Assembly: GCA_002480015.1 (NCBI GenBank)
Contig: DLQD01000152.1
Location: 26,009 to 90,008, forward strand
Length of the DNA stretch: 64,000 nt
Reading direction: 5' to 3'
From: Opitutia bacterium UBA7441
GTDB lineage: Bacteria; Verrucomicrobiota; Verrucomicrobiia; Opitutales; Coraliomargaritaceae
Made by a program: the position numbers and the translations under genes. Below the pieces are notes generated by a model, which was not told the origin of the DNA, made no database searches, and saw only the letters and a program-made list of their open reading frames with translations. Positions within the stretch are counted from its first letter, which is position 1. Each line of letters opens with the position of its first letter. This document shows, one piece after another, positions 26,398 through 35,636 of this stretch.

Positions 26398-27570
26398 ATG
26401 ATACTCGACGCAAACGAACGCACCTTTCCTTCTTTTAGCCTAACTCGTCTGCTCACGACTTGCTTTGGCCGTGGTGATGGTGAGAAAGTCTGCATTCTGA
26501 TCGATTTGCCAAAACCAGCCGATATCGAGGATTACAAGTTTCTCGAGGACGAAACCCTTTCCATTCAAAATTACGGTCACGAAGTATTCTTTAAAGGCTT
26601 CAAGTCGGGTGTACTTGAGGAGATGAATTGGACAGGGGGTGAAATTTACGCCTATAAAGAGACAGGCGGCAGCAATCTGGATATTGAAGATGATTGCTAC
26701 GACCCAGCTGGTAATCACCTGAGTTTGGATAAAGACATTTATTCCAAATATGACATCATCCTTACGGTATCGACATTTTCAGCCACCGCACCATTGACCG
26801 CGAAATGTAAGGAATTCGGCTTCCGCGGCGCCACTCTCCATGGGCTGAATCAAATCATTCTCGATACCGGTCTCTCGGTGGACTATGATCTTGTCAGTGA
26901 GGAGGCAGAAAAACTGCGTCTCGGCCTGACCCATGCCGACCGCTTTGAAATCGATTTCGAGGTCGAGAAGAAGGTCTATACACTCGTCCTCCATACGAAC
27001 GGGCAAGAGGCGCAAAAGAGCCATGGCCTATGCCCTCCCGGCAAGCCGGATGTGGCTAACCTGCCCGCGGGTGAGGTTTATTTCGTGCCGGAAAGTGCTG
27101 AGGGTGTGTTCCCATTTAAATACGATGAAAGTACCATCGGCTTACTTCACGTAAAGGATGGTAAAATTTATAAGTCACAATTCGTCTATGGCGACTACGC
27201 GGAGATCGAAGACCACAATCGCCGCTTGAAAGAAGATCCCATGATTGGTGCGATCGGCGAGCTTGGCTTCGGTACACAGGTGCTCCCCTTCTCCGGTCGT
27301 GATATTCAGGACGAGAAAATCCTGGGCACTATTCACGTGGCCACTGGTCGCGACGACCACTTGGGGGGCAAGATTACACCTGACCTCTTCAAGGAGCATA
27401 AAAATGCTTCGCACGACGATGTGCTCTACGCGCCGCACAAGACGCCTGAGATTCGTCTGCAGCAAGCGCGCATGTATCGGGGCGCTCAGACAGAGGTGCT
27501 CATCGAGCACTACAAGCCCTCCTCATACATGGTGGGTTTACTTGAAGCGGAATTGCCGGTCGAGGCCTGA
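26398..27570 (+). CDS. M29-like aminopeptidase / thermophilic metalloprotease family protein, 390 aa
   Basis: Resembles the M29 (AmpS/aminopeptidase T) fold, mainly in the C-terminal half: NLPAGEVYFVPESAEGVFPF, then IGELGFGTQ and EKILGTIHVATGRDDHLGGK. In M29 enzymes these segments hold metal-binding Glu and His residues. The N-terminal 180 residues match less well. The family also contains non-peptidases such as 2,5-dihydroxypyridine dioxygenase, so a hydrolase role is an inference. It is followed after 14 bases by an OvoA-C-like methyltransferase in the same direction. Confidence 0.75.
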   Translation: MILDANERTFPSFSLTRLLTTCFGRGDGEKVCILIDLPKPADIEDYKFLEDETLSIQNYGHEVFFKGFKSGVLEEMNWTGGEIYAYKETGGSNLDIEDDCYDPAGNHLSLDKDIYSKYDIILTVSTFSATAPLTAKCKEFGFRGATLHGLNQIILDTGLSVDYDLVSEEAEKLRLGLTHADRFEIDFEVEKKVYTLVLHTNGQEAQKSHGLCPPGKPDVANLPAGEVYFVPESAEGVFPFKYDESTIGLLHVKDGKIYKSQFVYGDYAEIEDHNRRLKEDPMIGAIGELGFGTQVLPFSGRDIQDEKILGTIHVATGRDDHLGGKITPDLFKEHKNASHDDVLYAPHKTPEIRLQQARMYRGAQTEVLIEHYKPSSYMVGLLEAELPVEA

Positions 27571-27584
27571 TCTGGTGGATCGCT

Positions 27585-28334
27585 ATGGATGAAAACAACC
27601 CCTATGAAACCGATGAGCTTCTCCAGCAGTATTTAATCTTTCATTATGCCACTGCAGAGGAGCAATTTCCATATGGCTTTGGGGGCACGGATGCGCTGGA
27701 CTTTCCCAAGCGCTGTGCATTGGAGGGAGCCGATCTAGCTAAGCTTCCTCATGGCGCGCGTGCTTTAGATCTCGGCTGTTCGGTCGGGCGCTCGTCATTC
27801 GAGCTCGCACGGTATTGCGGCGAGGTGATCGGCATCGATTATTCACAGGCCTTTATTGATGCGGCTCATCGCCTCGCGGTTGGTGGTCGGCACCCCGCAA
27901 CACGCCTCGACGAAGGTTCGGCCACAACGCAGTTGTCGATCGAGATCGATCCGGAGATTGAACGGAGTCGAGTCAGTTTCGAGCAGGGCGATGCCCAGCA
28001 GATACGCGGGGATATCGGTCACTTTGACCTCGTGATCGCCTGCAACCTCATTTGCCGCCTGCCGGAACCCGCACGTTTACTGCGTCGCCTGCCGGAATTG
28101 CTTAAACCCGGCGGGCAACTTTTTATCACGACGCCCTTTTCATGGCTGGAAGCCTATACGCCCCCAGCCAACTGGCTGGGGGAGGGTGCGGAGGATTCCT
28201 TTGCTGGACTGCGTAAAGCGCTGGAACCGGATTTTGCCCTGGAGGCACAGTGGGACATGCCCTTTCTCATCCGCGAGCACGCACGCAAATTCCAATATAG
28301 TATCGCACAGGCCAGTCGCTGGCAGCGGATATGA
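27585..28334 (+). CDS. Stand-alone OvoA C-terminal-like SAM methyltransferase, 249 aa
   Basis: Class I methyltransferase that matches the C-terminal domain of the ovothiol enzyme OvoA (4-mercaptohistidine N-methyltransferase). Shared features are the N-terminal NPYETDELLQQYLIFHY, then FPKRC, the SAM loop ALDLGCSVGRSSFELA, VIGIDYSQAFIDAA, the EQGDAQQI segment, ACNLICRLPEP and TPFSWLEAYTPPANWLG. In OvoA this domain is fused to a sulfoxide synthase; here it stands alone and no synthase is in the window. It may still methylate a thiol-histidine or a related small molecule. Confidence 0.85.
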   Translation: MDENNPYETDELLQQYLIFHYATAEEQFPYGFGGTDALDFPKRCALEGADLAKLPHGARALDLGCSVGRSSFELARYCGEVIGIDYSQAFIDAAHRLAVGGRHPATRLDEGSATTQLSIEIDPEIERSRVSFEQGDAQQIRGDIGHFDLVIACNLICRLPEPARLLRRLPELLKPGGQLFITTPFSWLEAYTPPANWLGEGAEDSFAGLRKALEPDFALEAQWDMPFLIREHARKFQYSIAQASRWQRI

Positions 28335-28381
28335 TCGCAAATTACCGCTTGCGCCTGAAGGAACGGCGTTGCAGCCTGCAT

Positions 28382-28778
<397 letters not shown>

Positions 28779-28851
28779 TTTTCCTGTTTTTTACGCCTTG
28801 ACAGCCCAAGCGCGAGCACGCACTTTCCCGCCTCTTAACTTTTTTACAGCC

Positions 28852-29109
28852 ATGGCTAATACTAAATCAGCAAACAAATACATTCGTAAGACAGAGACCC
28901 GTACTCTGCGCAATCGTCAGGTCAAGAGCCGCCTCAAAACCTTCGCTAAGAAGATTGATGCCGCTAAAGCCGCCGGCGACAAAGACGCGTTGGCCTCTGC
29001 GTCCCGCAACTTCATCTCTGCCCTTGATAAGGCAGCGAAGAATGGCCTCGTTCACCCGAACAAGGTGGCGCGTCACAAGGCGCGTTGTGCCCAACGTCTG
29101 GCTGCGTAA
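28852..29109 (+). CDS. rpsT: 30S ribosomal protein S20, 85 aa
   Basis: Small basic helical protein that binds 16S rRNA. The start MANTKSANKYIRKTETRTLRN is typical, and the C-terminus (HPNKVARHKARCAQRL) matches the family. The ATG at 28852 is preferred over an in-frame start at 28798. No Shine-Dalgarno sequence is visible; the leader is CT-rich (CCCGCCTCTTAACTTTTTT). A terminator follows. rnpB lies just upstream. Confidence 0.96.
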   Translation: MANTKSANKYIRKTETRTLRNRQVKSRLKTFAKKIDAAKAAGDKDALASASRNFISALDKAAKNGLVHPNKVARHKARCAQRLAA

Positions 29110-29135
29110 GTTTTTCTGAACCTACCCCAACAGTG

Positions 29136-29173
29136 CCCTCGGTTTCGCTTGTCGAACCGGGGGTATTTTGTTT
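29136..29173 (+). terminator. Intrinsic terminator of rpsT
   Basis: CCCTCGGTTT pairs with GAACCGGGGG (10 bp, including two G-T pairs) around a loop of eight bases, followed by TATTTTGTTT. It overlaps the possible TTG start of the next gene at 29149, which argues for a later start there. Confidence 0.8.
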
Positions 29174-29250
29174 CCAATCCGCTCGTGCCTGAGAAATCGA
29201 ACAAAAAAAATGCGGTCGGCTTTCCGCCGCCTTTGCTCGGCGATGCGCCT

Positions 29251-30024
29251 ATGCGCCTTCCCGTGCTTGCCGAAACGGCCGATTGGCTCGCGCTGGAAAA
29301 GCCGGCGGGCGTCGGTCTGCGCGCCTACCCCTGGGATAGCGAGCTCGACCTGGATGCCGCGCTCAACATGCAGCTGCAGGCGGGCAAGCCCGAGTTGGTG
29401 CGGCGCGGGGCCACGCTCTTCGGCTCGATCTACTACCTCGACCCCGCGATCTCCGGGGTGGCAGTCTTCGCTAAGAACCGCGACGCTCTGGCCGATCTGC
29501 GCAATCGGTTCGGTTCGGGCGAGTGCACTTTTCGTTTTCAGTTCGTCGCTGCCGGACAACCTGCTGGCGGCGCGTCGGAGCTGCGCTCCGACGCGCCGCT
29601 CTTGCCCCACAACGTCAAGCCGAAGATGATCCCCTCGACGGCCAAGGGCAAAAAGGCCTTCACGGAGTTCCGCCGCATTGCCGAGTCGCCTAAAGGATGG
29701 GCGCTCTGGGAGGCAAAAGTGTACTTTTTCCGTCCGCACCAGGTCCGGGCACACGCCGCGGTCTTGGAGATCCCCGTGCTGGGCGACACCCTCTACGGCG
29801 GCGCTGAAGTGCCGACCCAGCGCGAATTACACCCCAAAAAACAGCGCTCTGGGCTCAATTTCCCGGCTTTTCATGGCCTCGCCTTGCATCTGGCCGAGGT
29901 GGCACTTATTTCTGGCGATCCTAAGGCGACGATTGTCTGCGAGCCGCCCAAGCATTTGCGACTCTTGCTTCGGCGTATGGGGCTGGCGAACATCGAACAT
30001 TCAACCTTGAACGGCGAATCATGA
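29251..30024 (+). CDS. RluA-family pseudouridine synthase-like protein with an atypical active site, 257 aa
   Basis: RluA-family fold: the beginning ([10 protein letters not shown]), then [16 protein letters not shown] where the family has HRLDxxTSG, and the C-terminal [24 protein letters not shown]. The catalytic Asp is kept, but the usual His-Arg before it is Tyr-Tyr. An Arg in this motif normally assists base flipping, so the activity or substrate may differ. The frame is open back to a TTG at 29149, but that lies within the rpsT terminator, so the ATG at 29251 is chosen. The last residues are an extension. Confidence 0.8.
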   Translation: MRLPVLAETADWLALEKPAGVGLRAYPWDSELDLDAALNMQLQAGKPELVRRGATLFGSIYYLDPAISGVAVFAKNRDALADLRNRFGSGECTFRFQFVAAGQPAGGASELRSDAPLLPHNVKPKMIPSTAKGKKAFTEFRRIAESPKGWALWEAKVYFFRPHQVRAHAAVLEIPVLGDTLYGGAEVPTQRELHPKKQRSGLNFPAFHGLALHLAEVALISGDPKATIVCEPPKHLRLLLRRMGLANIEHSTLNGES

Positions 30025-30129
30025 ATTGCCCGCGCCTTAGCTCCTTTTATCCTTTCAATGTTGTAGGTTGAGCGTTCGATGTTCGACGTTCCTCGGGGTG
30101 CAATTTTAAGTGCGGGGTCAGGCGGCGGC

Positions 30130-30171
30130 CACCTAAAGGAAGCCGCATACGTATGTCCGCTCTGTTAGGTG
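30130..30171 (+). promoter_or_regulatory. Candidate structured leader upstream of yajC-secDF
   Basis: CACCTAA pairs perfectly with TTAGGTG, and an inner stem (AGC-G-CAT with ATG-C-GCT) closes on an ACGT loop. The element lies 139 bases before the yajC start. A 22-codon frame (ATG at 30153 to TAA at 30221) begins inside it; whether it is translated is unknown. Confidence 0.4.
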
Positions 30172-30309
30172 CGGGACAAGTTCCGGCAGCTGCTGCAGTT
30201 TGTCTCCCCCTGTGGATTTAATTGTACCGTTCCTCGCCCTCTGCGAATAGGAACTTGCTATTTAGGGGTGACTCCCTTTCCATCTGCGTTTTTTCATCTA
30301 TCAAACGCT

Positions 30310-30636
30310 ATGGCTAATTCTGAACTTTTCTCTCTTTTCACACTCGCGCAAGCTGCTCCCGGCGGTGGCGGTCTCGGTCAGTTTCTGCCCATCATCCTGC
30401 TCTTTGTGGGTATGTGGTTCCTGATTATCGCGCCGCAACGTAAACGCCAAAAAGCACACGATCAAATGCTCAGTGAGCTTAAAAGCGGCGACGAGATCAT
30501 CACCAGCGGTGGTGTCTACGGTACGATCACCAATGTGAAGGACGATCGCTTCATTGTCCGCATTGCCGATAATACTAAAATCGAGCTGGGCAAAGGTTTT
30601 GTCGCTAGCAAGGTTGCGGCCAAAGAGGCCGAGTAG
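30310..30636 (+). CDS. yajC: Preprotein translocase subunit YajC, 108 aa
   Basis: Small bitopic membrane protein associated with SecDF and YidC. One transmembrane helix (about 24-45), then the family signature IIAPQRKRQKAHDQMLSELKSGDEIITSGGVYG. The ATG at 30310 (MANSELFSLF) is chosen; the frame is open 47 codons further upstream, through the structured leader, but without good coding character. secDF follows after 44 bases. The leader is pyrimidine-rich and without Shine-Dalgarno. Confidence 0.95.
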   Translation: MANSELFSLFTLAQAAPGGGGLGQFLPIILLFVGMWFLIIAPQRKRQKAHDQMLSELKSGDEIITSGGVYGTITNVKDDRFIVRIADNTKIELGKGFVASKVAAKEAE

Positions 30637-30680
30637 TTTATCCTCCTCCCCCCTTCAAGCAAGCTATCAGCTTTTTACTC

Positions 30681-33224
30681 ATGTCCGGAAACATTCTTTG
30701 GAAATTCCTCCTCACCGCCGCCATTATTTTTTGGTGTGTGATGAGTATCACTCCCTTACAAGATCGCCCCTTTGAGGAATACATCCTCGGGCAAGTCACG
30801 GCCAACGAGGCCGACTTTGCGGATCTCCTCCAGCGAGCCGAAGCCCGGGTCGAAGCAGCAGAATCGCCGACACTCTTTATTGCTCTACGAGATTTAGGTG
30901 TCGAAGAGGCGATCGATTTTGCTCAATTTTTCCCGCAGATTAATGTCGCCGACATCGCGAATCAAAATAAGCGCAACGACATCCTGCTCAAGCACATCCT
31001 GAAAACTGCGCAGAGCCAGCTCCGCCTCGGCCTCGACCTGAAGGGAGGGGTCGGTGTGACTCTGAAGATTGATCAGTCCGAGCAAGATCAACTCAATCAA
31101 TTCGAGCAGGCTGAGCAGTTGAAGGACGCGATCGAAATTATGGCCGAGCGTCTCGACGGTATGGGCGTGGCCGAGCCAGTCATCCGCGCTCGCGGCGAGG
31201 ATGCGATTGAGATCCAGCTCGCAGGTCTGTCGACTAAGGATAATCCCGAGGTGATTGACGCAGTCAAGAAGCCGGCGCGTCTGGAATTCCGCCGCGTGCA
31301 TCCGGATCTAGAGCCCGATACTACACCGAAGAATCGCTATCCAATAGGCTACGAGGTTTTGGCGGAAGAGATTGAGGACCACCGCTCGGGCGAAGTGTAT
31401 GAGCGCCGCCAATTCGTAAAGCTGATTCCCGAAGCGACAGGTGAGATCGTGGACGATGCGTTCGCCTCGCAAACACAAGCCGGTGGTTACCAAATCAACT
31501 TGGTCATGACCAGCGAAGGAGCTGATACTTTCCGCCAAGTCACTGAGCGGATGGTTGGTGAGCCACTTGCCATCGTGCTCGACGGCAAGCTTTATTCCGC
31601 GCCGACGATTCAAGGGGTACTTTCGAGGAACGCCCAGATCACCGGCAGCTTCTCGCAACGCGAAGCCATCGAGTTGGCCAATGTCCTGAACAATCCCCTC
31701 GCCGTCGAGCTTCGCGTCGATGAAATGTATGAAGTCGGTCCTACCATGGCTGCCGACGCACGCGAAAGCTCGGTCAGCGCCGCGAAGTGGGGGGCCATCC
31801 TAGTGGTCGCCTTCATGCTAGTTTACTATTTCCTTGGCGGCTTGGTCGCAGTGGTTTCGGCGATTATCAATGTCATCATTGTGCTCGGTGTATTGGCTAG
31901 CCTCGGGGCCACCCTGACACTGCCCGGCGTGGCTGCGCTCGTCCTCACGCTGGGTATGGGAGTGGATGCCAATATTCTGATCTTCGAGCGCTTGCGTGAA
32001 GAACTACGCGCGGGTAAGAGTATCAAAAATGCCACCTCCGGTGCTTTCGATAAGGTGACTTCGACCATCGTCGATGCGAATGTCACGACTTTGATTACGG
32101 CTTCGATTCTGGTCTGGCTCGGCACGGGACCCGTTAAGGGTTTCGGGGTGACGTTGGCGATCGGTATCTGCGCTTCGATCTTTTGCGCACTGGTGGTCAC
32201 CCGTTTCATGGTCGACTTCCTTGTCCACCGTGTCGGCGTTTCCAAGGTTCTCGGTCTCGATCTCTTGCCCGAGAAGAAACTCGATTTCTTCCAATTCCGT
32301 AAGCCCGCATTTATCGCGTCATGGCTCCTCGTGTTGGCTGGTGTCATTAGCGTGGTCATTCACCACGATAATATCTTAGGTAAAGACTTCACCGGTGGTG
32401 ACGAAATGACGGTCAACTACTCCGAGCGTGTCGATACCAGCGACATCATGAAGGTCGTGGACGAGCAAGAACTTGGCGATGTCACAGTGCTCTACCAGAG
32501 CCTCATCGGTGAGGACCGTGAGGTGCTCAAAGTTCAGACGCCCTTCGATCAAGCTCGATCCACTCTCGTAATTTTACAGAGCGCCTTCCCTAGTGCCGAG
32601 CTTGAAGAGGCCGGCATCAACCAGATTGGCGCTTCGGTTTCGCAGAATATTCAGTGGAACGCGCTGCTCTCTGTGCTCTGCGCTCTGGGTGGCATCATGC
32701 TCTACGTGGCTCTACGCTTCGAAGTTGGCTATGGTGTTGGAGCGGTCGTTGCGACGATCCACGACGTGCTCATGACGATCGGGGTATTTGTCATTTGTGG
32801 GGAACTCGATCTTTTCGTCAGCGGACAATTCACGGCACCGATGCTGGCGGCCATCCTTATGATCGTCGGTTACTCGATCAATGATACCATCGTTGTCTTC
32901 GACCGTATCCGTGAGGAGCTCGACCTAAACCCAGGCACTGATCTGCGCACGATCATAAACCTTGCGATCAGCCGTGTTTTCTCGCGCTCCTTGCTCACTT
33001 CGATCACCACATTGCTGGCGGCCGTTTCGCTTTATGTCTTCGGTGCGGGTGTGATCAACGACTTCGCATTTGTCTTTATCATCGGTATCCTCGTTGGCAC
33101 CTTCTCCTCGATCTTTATCGCCAGCCCCGTCTTCTTCTGGTGGCACAAAGGCGACCGTCGACACGTGGAAGAGCGCCAGCTCATGCCCAAGCGCTACGAG
33201 TGGGAGAGCCAGAAAGAAGCGTAA
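30681..33224 (+). CDS. secDF: Protein translocase SecDF, fused, 847 aa
   Basis: SecD and SecF on one chain; they use the proton gradient to drive late steps of protein export. SecD: a first transmembrane helix (6-26), the large periplasmic P1 domain (with LGLDLKGGVGVTL and the P1 head ending near residue 340), and five further helices. SecF starts near residue 530, with its own periplasmic domain (KDFTGGDEMTV) and five helices. SecD motif D4-D6 (LGMGVDANILIFERLREE) and the matching SecF motif GYSINDTIVVFDRIRE are intact. Fusions of this kind are common outside Proteobacteria. Confidence 0.96.
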   Translation: MSGNILWKFLLTAAIIFWCVMSITPLQDRPFEEYILGQVTANEADFADLLQRAEARVEAAESPTLFIALRDLGVEEAIDFAQFFPQINVADIANQNKRNDILLKHILKTAQSQLRLGLDLKGGVGVTLKIDQSEQDQLNQFEQAEQLKDAIEIMAERLDGMGVAEPVIRARGEDAIEIQLAGLSTKDNPEVIDAVKKPARLEFRRVHPDLEPDTTPKNRYPIGYEVLAEEIEDHRSGEVYERRQFVKLIPEATGEIVDDAFASQTQAGGYQINLVMTSEGADTFRQVTERMVGEPLAIVLDGKLYSAPTIQGVLSRNAQITGSFSQREAIELANVLNNPLAVELRVDEMYEVGPTMAADARESSVSAAKWGAILVVAFMLVYYFLGGLVAVVSAIINVIIVLGVLASLGATLTLPGVAALVLTLGMGVDANILIFERLREELRAGKSIKNATSGAFDKVTSTIVDANVTTLITASILVWLGTGPVKGFGVTLAIGICASIFCALVVTRFMVDFLVHRVGVSKVLGLDLLPEKKLDFFQFRKPAFIASWLLVLAGVISVVIHHDNILGKDFTGGDEMTVNYSERVDTSDIMKVVDEQELGDVTVLYQSLIGEDREVLKVQTPFDQARSTLVILQSAFPSAELEEAGINQIGASVSQNIQWNALLSVLCALGGIMLYVALRFEVGYGVGAVVATIHDVLMTIGVFVICGELDLFVSGQFTAPMLAAILMIVGYSINDTIVVFDRIREELDLNPGTDLRTIINLAISRVFSRSLLTSITTLLAAVSLYVFGAGVINDFAFVFIIGILVGTFSSIFIASPVFFWWHKGDRRHVEERQLMPKRYEWESQKEA

Positions 33225-33249
33225 TTAAATCACCCTTTTCTCATTTGCA

Positions 33250-33305
33250 GGAGAGGCTTTTATGCCCCGACCCTCTGTTCTGGGGGTGGGGTATGGAACC
33301 TCTCC
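33250..33305. repeat. Long imperfect hairpin between secDF and recJ
   Basis: Outer stem GGAGAGG / CCTCTCC (7 bp) and an inner stem of about 11 bp (ATGCCCC, bulged G, ACCC with GGGGTGGGGTAT) around a TGTTCT-type loop. No T-run follows directly. The in-frame ATG at 33262 lies inside, so recJ is unlikely to start there. Confidence 0.7.
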
Positions 33306-33333
33306 TACTTGTTTAGCCTTTTCTAAAAAACGG

Positions 33334-35052
33334 ATGCTCTGGACTGCCATCAACATAGATGAAACGAAGGCCTCGGCATTGGCCGAACGTCTGGGTATAT
33401 CGAAAGTGGTCTCACAATTACTAGTGCAACGTGGGATCACCACGGCGGAGAAGGCCGAAGAATTCCTCCGTCCGCGCTTGGCACAACTCGATAATCCTTT
33501 TGCGATGACCAACCTCGAGGCCGCGGTCGAGCGGATCGAACAGGCGATTGAGGCCAAGGAGTCGGTTGTTGTTTTTGGCGATTACGATGTTGATGGAGTC
33601 ACCAGCACCGTGCAGCTCGTCAGTATGCTGCGTACATTCGGTCTAGAGCCACGTTACTGCGTGCCACGGCGTATGGACGAAGGCTATGGCCTCAGCCGCG
33701 AAGCGATTAATCGCGTCTTCAACGGCGAGATTCCTTCGCTCTTTATCGCACTGGACTGCGGAACCAATGCGCACGAGCCGATCGCCTATCTGCGCGAAAT
33801 GGGGGTCGATGTCATCATCGTCGACCACCACCAGACGAAGACGCAGGCACCTGTCGACTGTATCTTTGTCAACCCACACGTGAATGACCCCGAAGGAGCC
33901 CCCTGGCGTGACCTCTGCACCGCGGGCCTCGTTTTTAAGTTGCTCCATGGATTGCTCAAGCACCGCCGCGAGGCCGAAGATCCTCGGGCGGAGGGCATCC
34001 AACTGAAGGATTACCTCGATCTGGTCGCTATGGGTACCATTGCCGACCTTGTGCCCTTGCATGAGGAGAATCGCATTCTTTCCTGGTTCGGACTTCGGCA
34101 CCTGCGTGCCAATGGCCGTGAGGGTATCCGTGCACTTGCCGAAGTAGCGGGCATCGACAGCGGCCAAGAGATGGCGAGTGTCGATATTTCTTTCAAAATC
34201 GCGCCACGCATCAACGCCAGCGGCCGCCTAGCCGACGCTTCGCTCCCGATTAATCTTCTCTTGCAAGACGACTATGCTGTCTGCCGTACGATTGCACAAG
34301 AGCTCGACGAGATGAACAAAGAGCGGCAAAGTATCGAGCGGGGCATAGCCAAAGAGGCTGAAGAGCGCGCGGCTGCTGAGTTTGCCGATGCGCCCGGTAT
34401 TGTGCTCTTTGGCGAGAATTGGCACCCAGGGGTCGTCGGAATCGTGGCCAGCCGCGTGAGCCGTCATTTTCATAAGCCCTGCGTGATACTTGGGGCTGAG
34501 GGGGACGATGCCAAGGGCTCTGGTCGCAGTGTAGCCTCGGTTAACCTAGTCGAAGTCTTCCAGCGTTGCGCCCATCTGCTCGGCCACTGGGGCGGGCATC
34601 CAATGGCGGCAGGTGTTTCGCTTAAGACCGTCGATGTGGCCGCCTTTACCGAATGTTATATCGAAAGCCTGCAAACCCTCTACCCCGATGGCCTGCCTGA
34701 GCCTTCGCTCGAAATTTCGGCTTGGATGGAGCATGACGAATTAGGCGAATCGCTGCTTGAAGAGCTCGACCGCATGCACCCCTTCGGTCAGGGTAACGCT
34801 GAGCCGGTCTTCGGCCTGCGGGCTGTGGTGCTCGAAGAGTTGGCCGATGTCTTTGGAGAAGGAAACTTTCGCTTCCGTTTGCCGGCCCGCGCTAGCTCGA
34901 AGCGGGGCATCGCCGGGATCGCCTGGCGGCTCGGCCAGCCCCCCGAGCCGGGGCAAGCTGTCGATATGGCGATTCGATTCGCTTGGAACTACTGGCGCGA
35001 CAGCCGTTATCCTCAGGTAACTTTAGTCGACTGGAGGCCGTCTCAAGCTTAA
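33334..35052 (+). CDS. recJ: Single-stranded-DNA-specific exonuclease RecJ, 572 aa
   Basis: 5'-3' exonuclease of recombination and repair. DHH domain with VVFGDYDVDGVTSTVQL (motif I), LDCGTNA, and VDHHQTK (motif III, DHH). The DHHA1 domain follows, with GRSVASVNLVEVF and HWGGHPMAAGVSL, then the C-terminal OB-fold (GNAEPVFGL). The start is set at the ATG at 33334 (MLWTAINIDE), which gives the normal RecJ beginning and avoids the upstream hairpin. Length is typical. Confidence 0.95.
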   Translation: MLWTAINIDETKASALAERLGISKVVSQLLVQRGITTAEKAEEFLRPRLAQLDNPFAMTNLEAAVERIEQAIEAKESVVVFGDYDVDGVTSTVQLVSMLRTFGLEPRYCVPRRMDEGYGLSREAINRVFNGEIPSLFIALDCGTNAHEPIAYLREMGVDVIIVDHHQTKTQAPVDCIFVNPHVNDPEGAPWRDLCTAGLVFKLLHGLLKHRREAEDPRAEGIQLKDYLDLVAMGTIADLVPLHEENRILSWFGLRHLRANGREGIRALAEVAGIDSGQEMASVDISFKIAPRINASGRLADASLPINLLLQDDYAVCRTIAQELDEMNKERQSIERGIAKEAEERAAAEFADAPGIVLFGENWHPGVVGIVASRVSRHFHKPCVILGAEGDDAKGSGRSVASVNLVEVFQRCAHLLGHWGGHPMAAGVSLKTVDVAAFTECYIESLQTLYPDGLPEPSLEISAWMEHDELGESLLEELDRMHPFGQGNAEPVFGLRAVVLEELADVFGEGNFRFRLPARASSKRGIAGIAWRLGQPPEPGQAVDMAIRFAWNYWRDSRYPQVTLVDWRPSQA

Positions 35053-35092
35053 CGCTTTGACCTTGTCGCCACCGTTTCCAAATGCGAAATTA

Positions 35093-35623
35093 ATGGCTAT
35101 GGAAAACATCCGCCAACTCCTCGCCAAACTTTCTCCCGAAGCCTATGATCTGGCCATCAATGCCCAGCGGGTTCTTTCCGGTGAATCTCTCAACGCGGAA
35201 CAAACCTGGGGCTCTGCTCTGTCTTCTGCCTATTTCATTCGCCATCCTCAACTGAGGGATGCGGTTTTCGCCGATGCGCAGTCGGCTGGCTTAAGCTCCG
35301 ATGCGATCAAAGACGCGCAAGGTGCCGCCGCTCTGATGGGCATGAATACTGTCTACTTTCGTTTTCGCCATTTGATGAAGGCGGATACCTATAGCAAGAT
35401 GCCTTTCAACCTCAGCATGAAACGCATGCAGCACATTGCCACGACGAAGGAAAACTTCGAGCTTTTTTCGATCGGCCCAGCCGCGCTGGCTGGTTGCGAA
35501 CTCTGCCTCCAAGCCCACGAAGCGGCTCTCAAAAAGGGTGGCATGAGTGAGACCAATGTGCACGATGCAGTTCGTATTGCCTCTGTTCTCCAGGGCATTG
35601 CCGTGGCGCTTGACATAATCTAG
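35093..35623 (+). CDS. ahpD: Alkyl hydroperoxidase AhpD-type protein, 176 aa
   Basis: Carboxymuconolactone decarboxylase/AhpD superfamily. The whole-chain pattern follows mycobacterial AhpD: EQTWGSALSSAYFIRHPQL, AAALMGMNTVYFRFRH, KENFELFSIGPAALAGCELCLQAHE. The redox pair is the CELC motif, with a His three residues further (QAHE), as in AhpD. In mycobacteria AhpD reduces the peroxiredoxin AhpC; no ahpC or oxyR gene is in this window. An ATG 6 bases downstream (35099) is an equally possible start. Confidence 0.9.
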   Translation: MAMENIRQLLAKLSPEAYDLAINAQRVLSGESLNAEQTWGSALSSAYFIRHPQLRDAVFADAQSAGLSSDAIKDAQGAAALMGMNTVYFRFRHLMKADTYSKMPFNLSMKRMQHIATTKENFELFSIGPAALAGCELCLQAHEAALKKGGMSETNVHDAVRIASVLQGIAVALDII

Positions 35624-35636
35624 TCATCTCTAACGT

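Noticed and set aside
30100..30210. SRP RNA-like look (TCAGG, AAGGAAGC) upstream of yajC
   Set aside because: The GGAA tetraloop and the spacing of the conserved SRP helix 8 bases do not fit; the hairpin here closes on ACGT.
30169..30309. 47-codon N-terminal extension of YajC
   Set aside because: YajC proteins start close to the membrane helix, and the extension runs through a structured leader without coding character.
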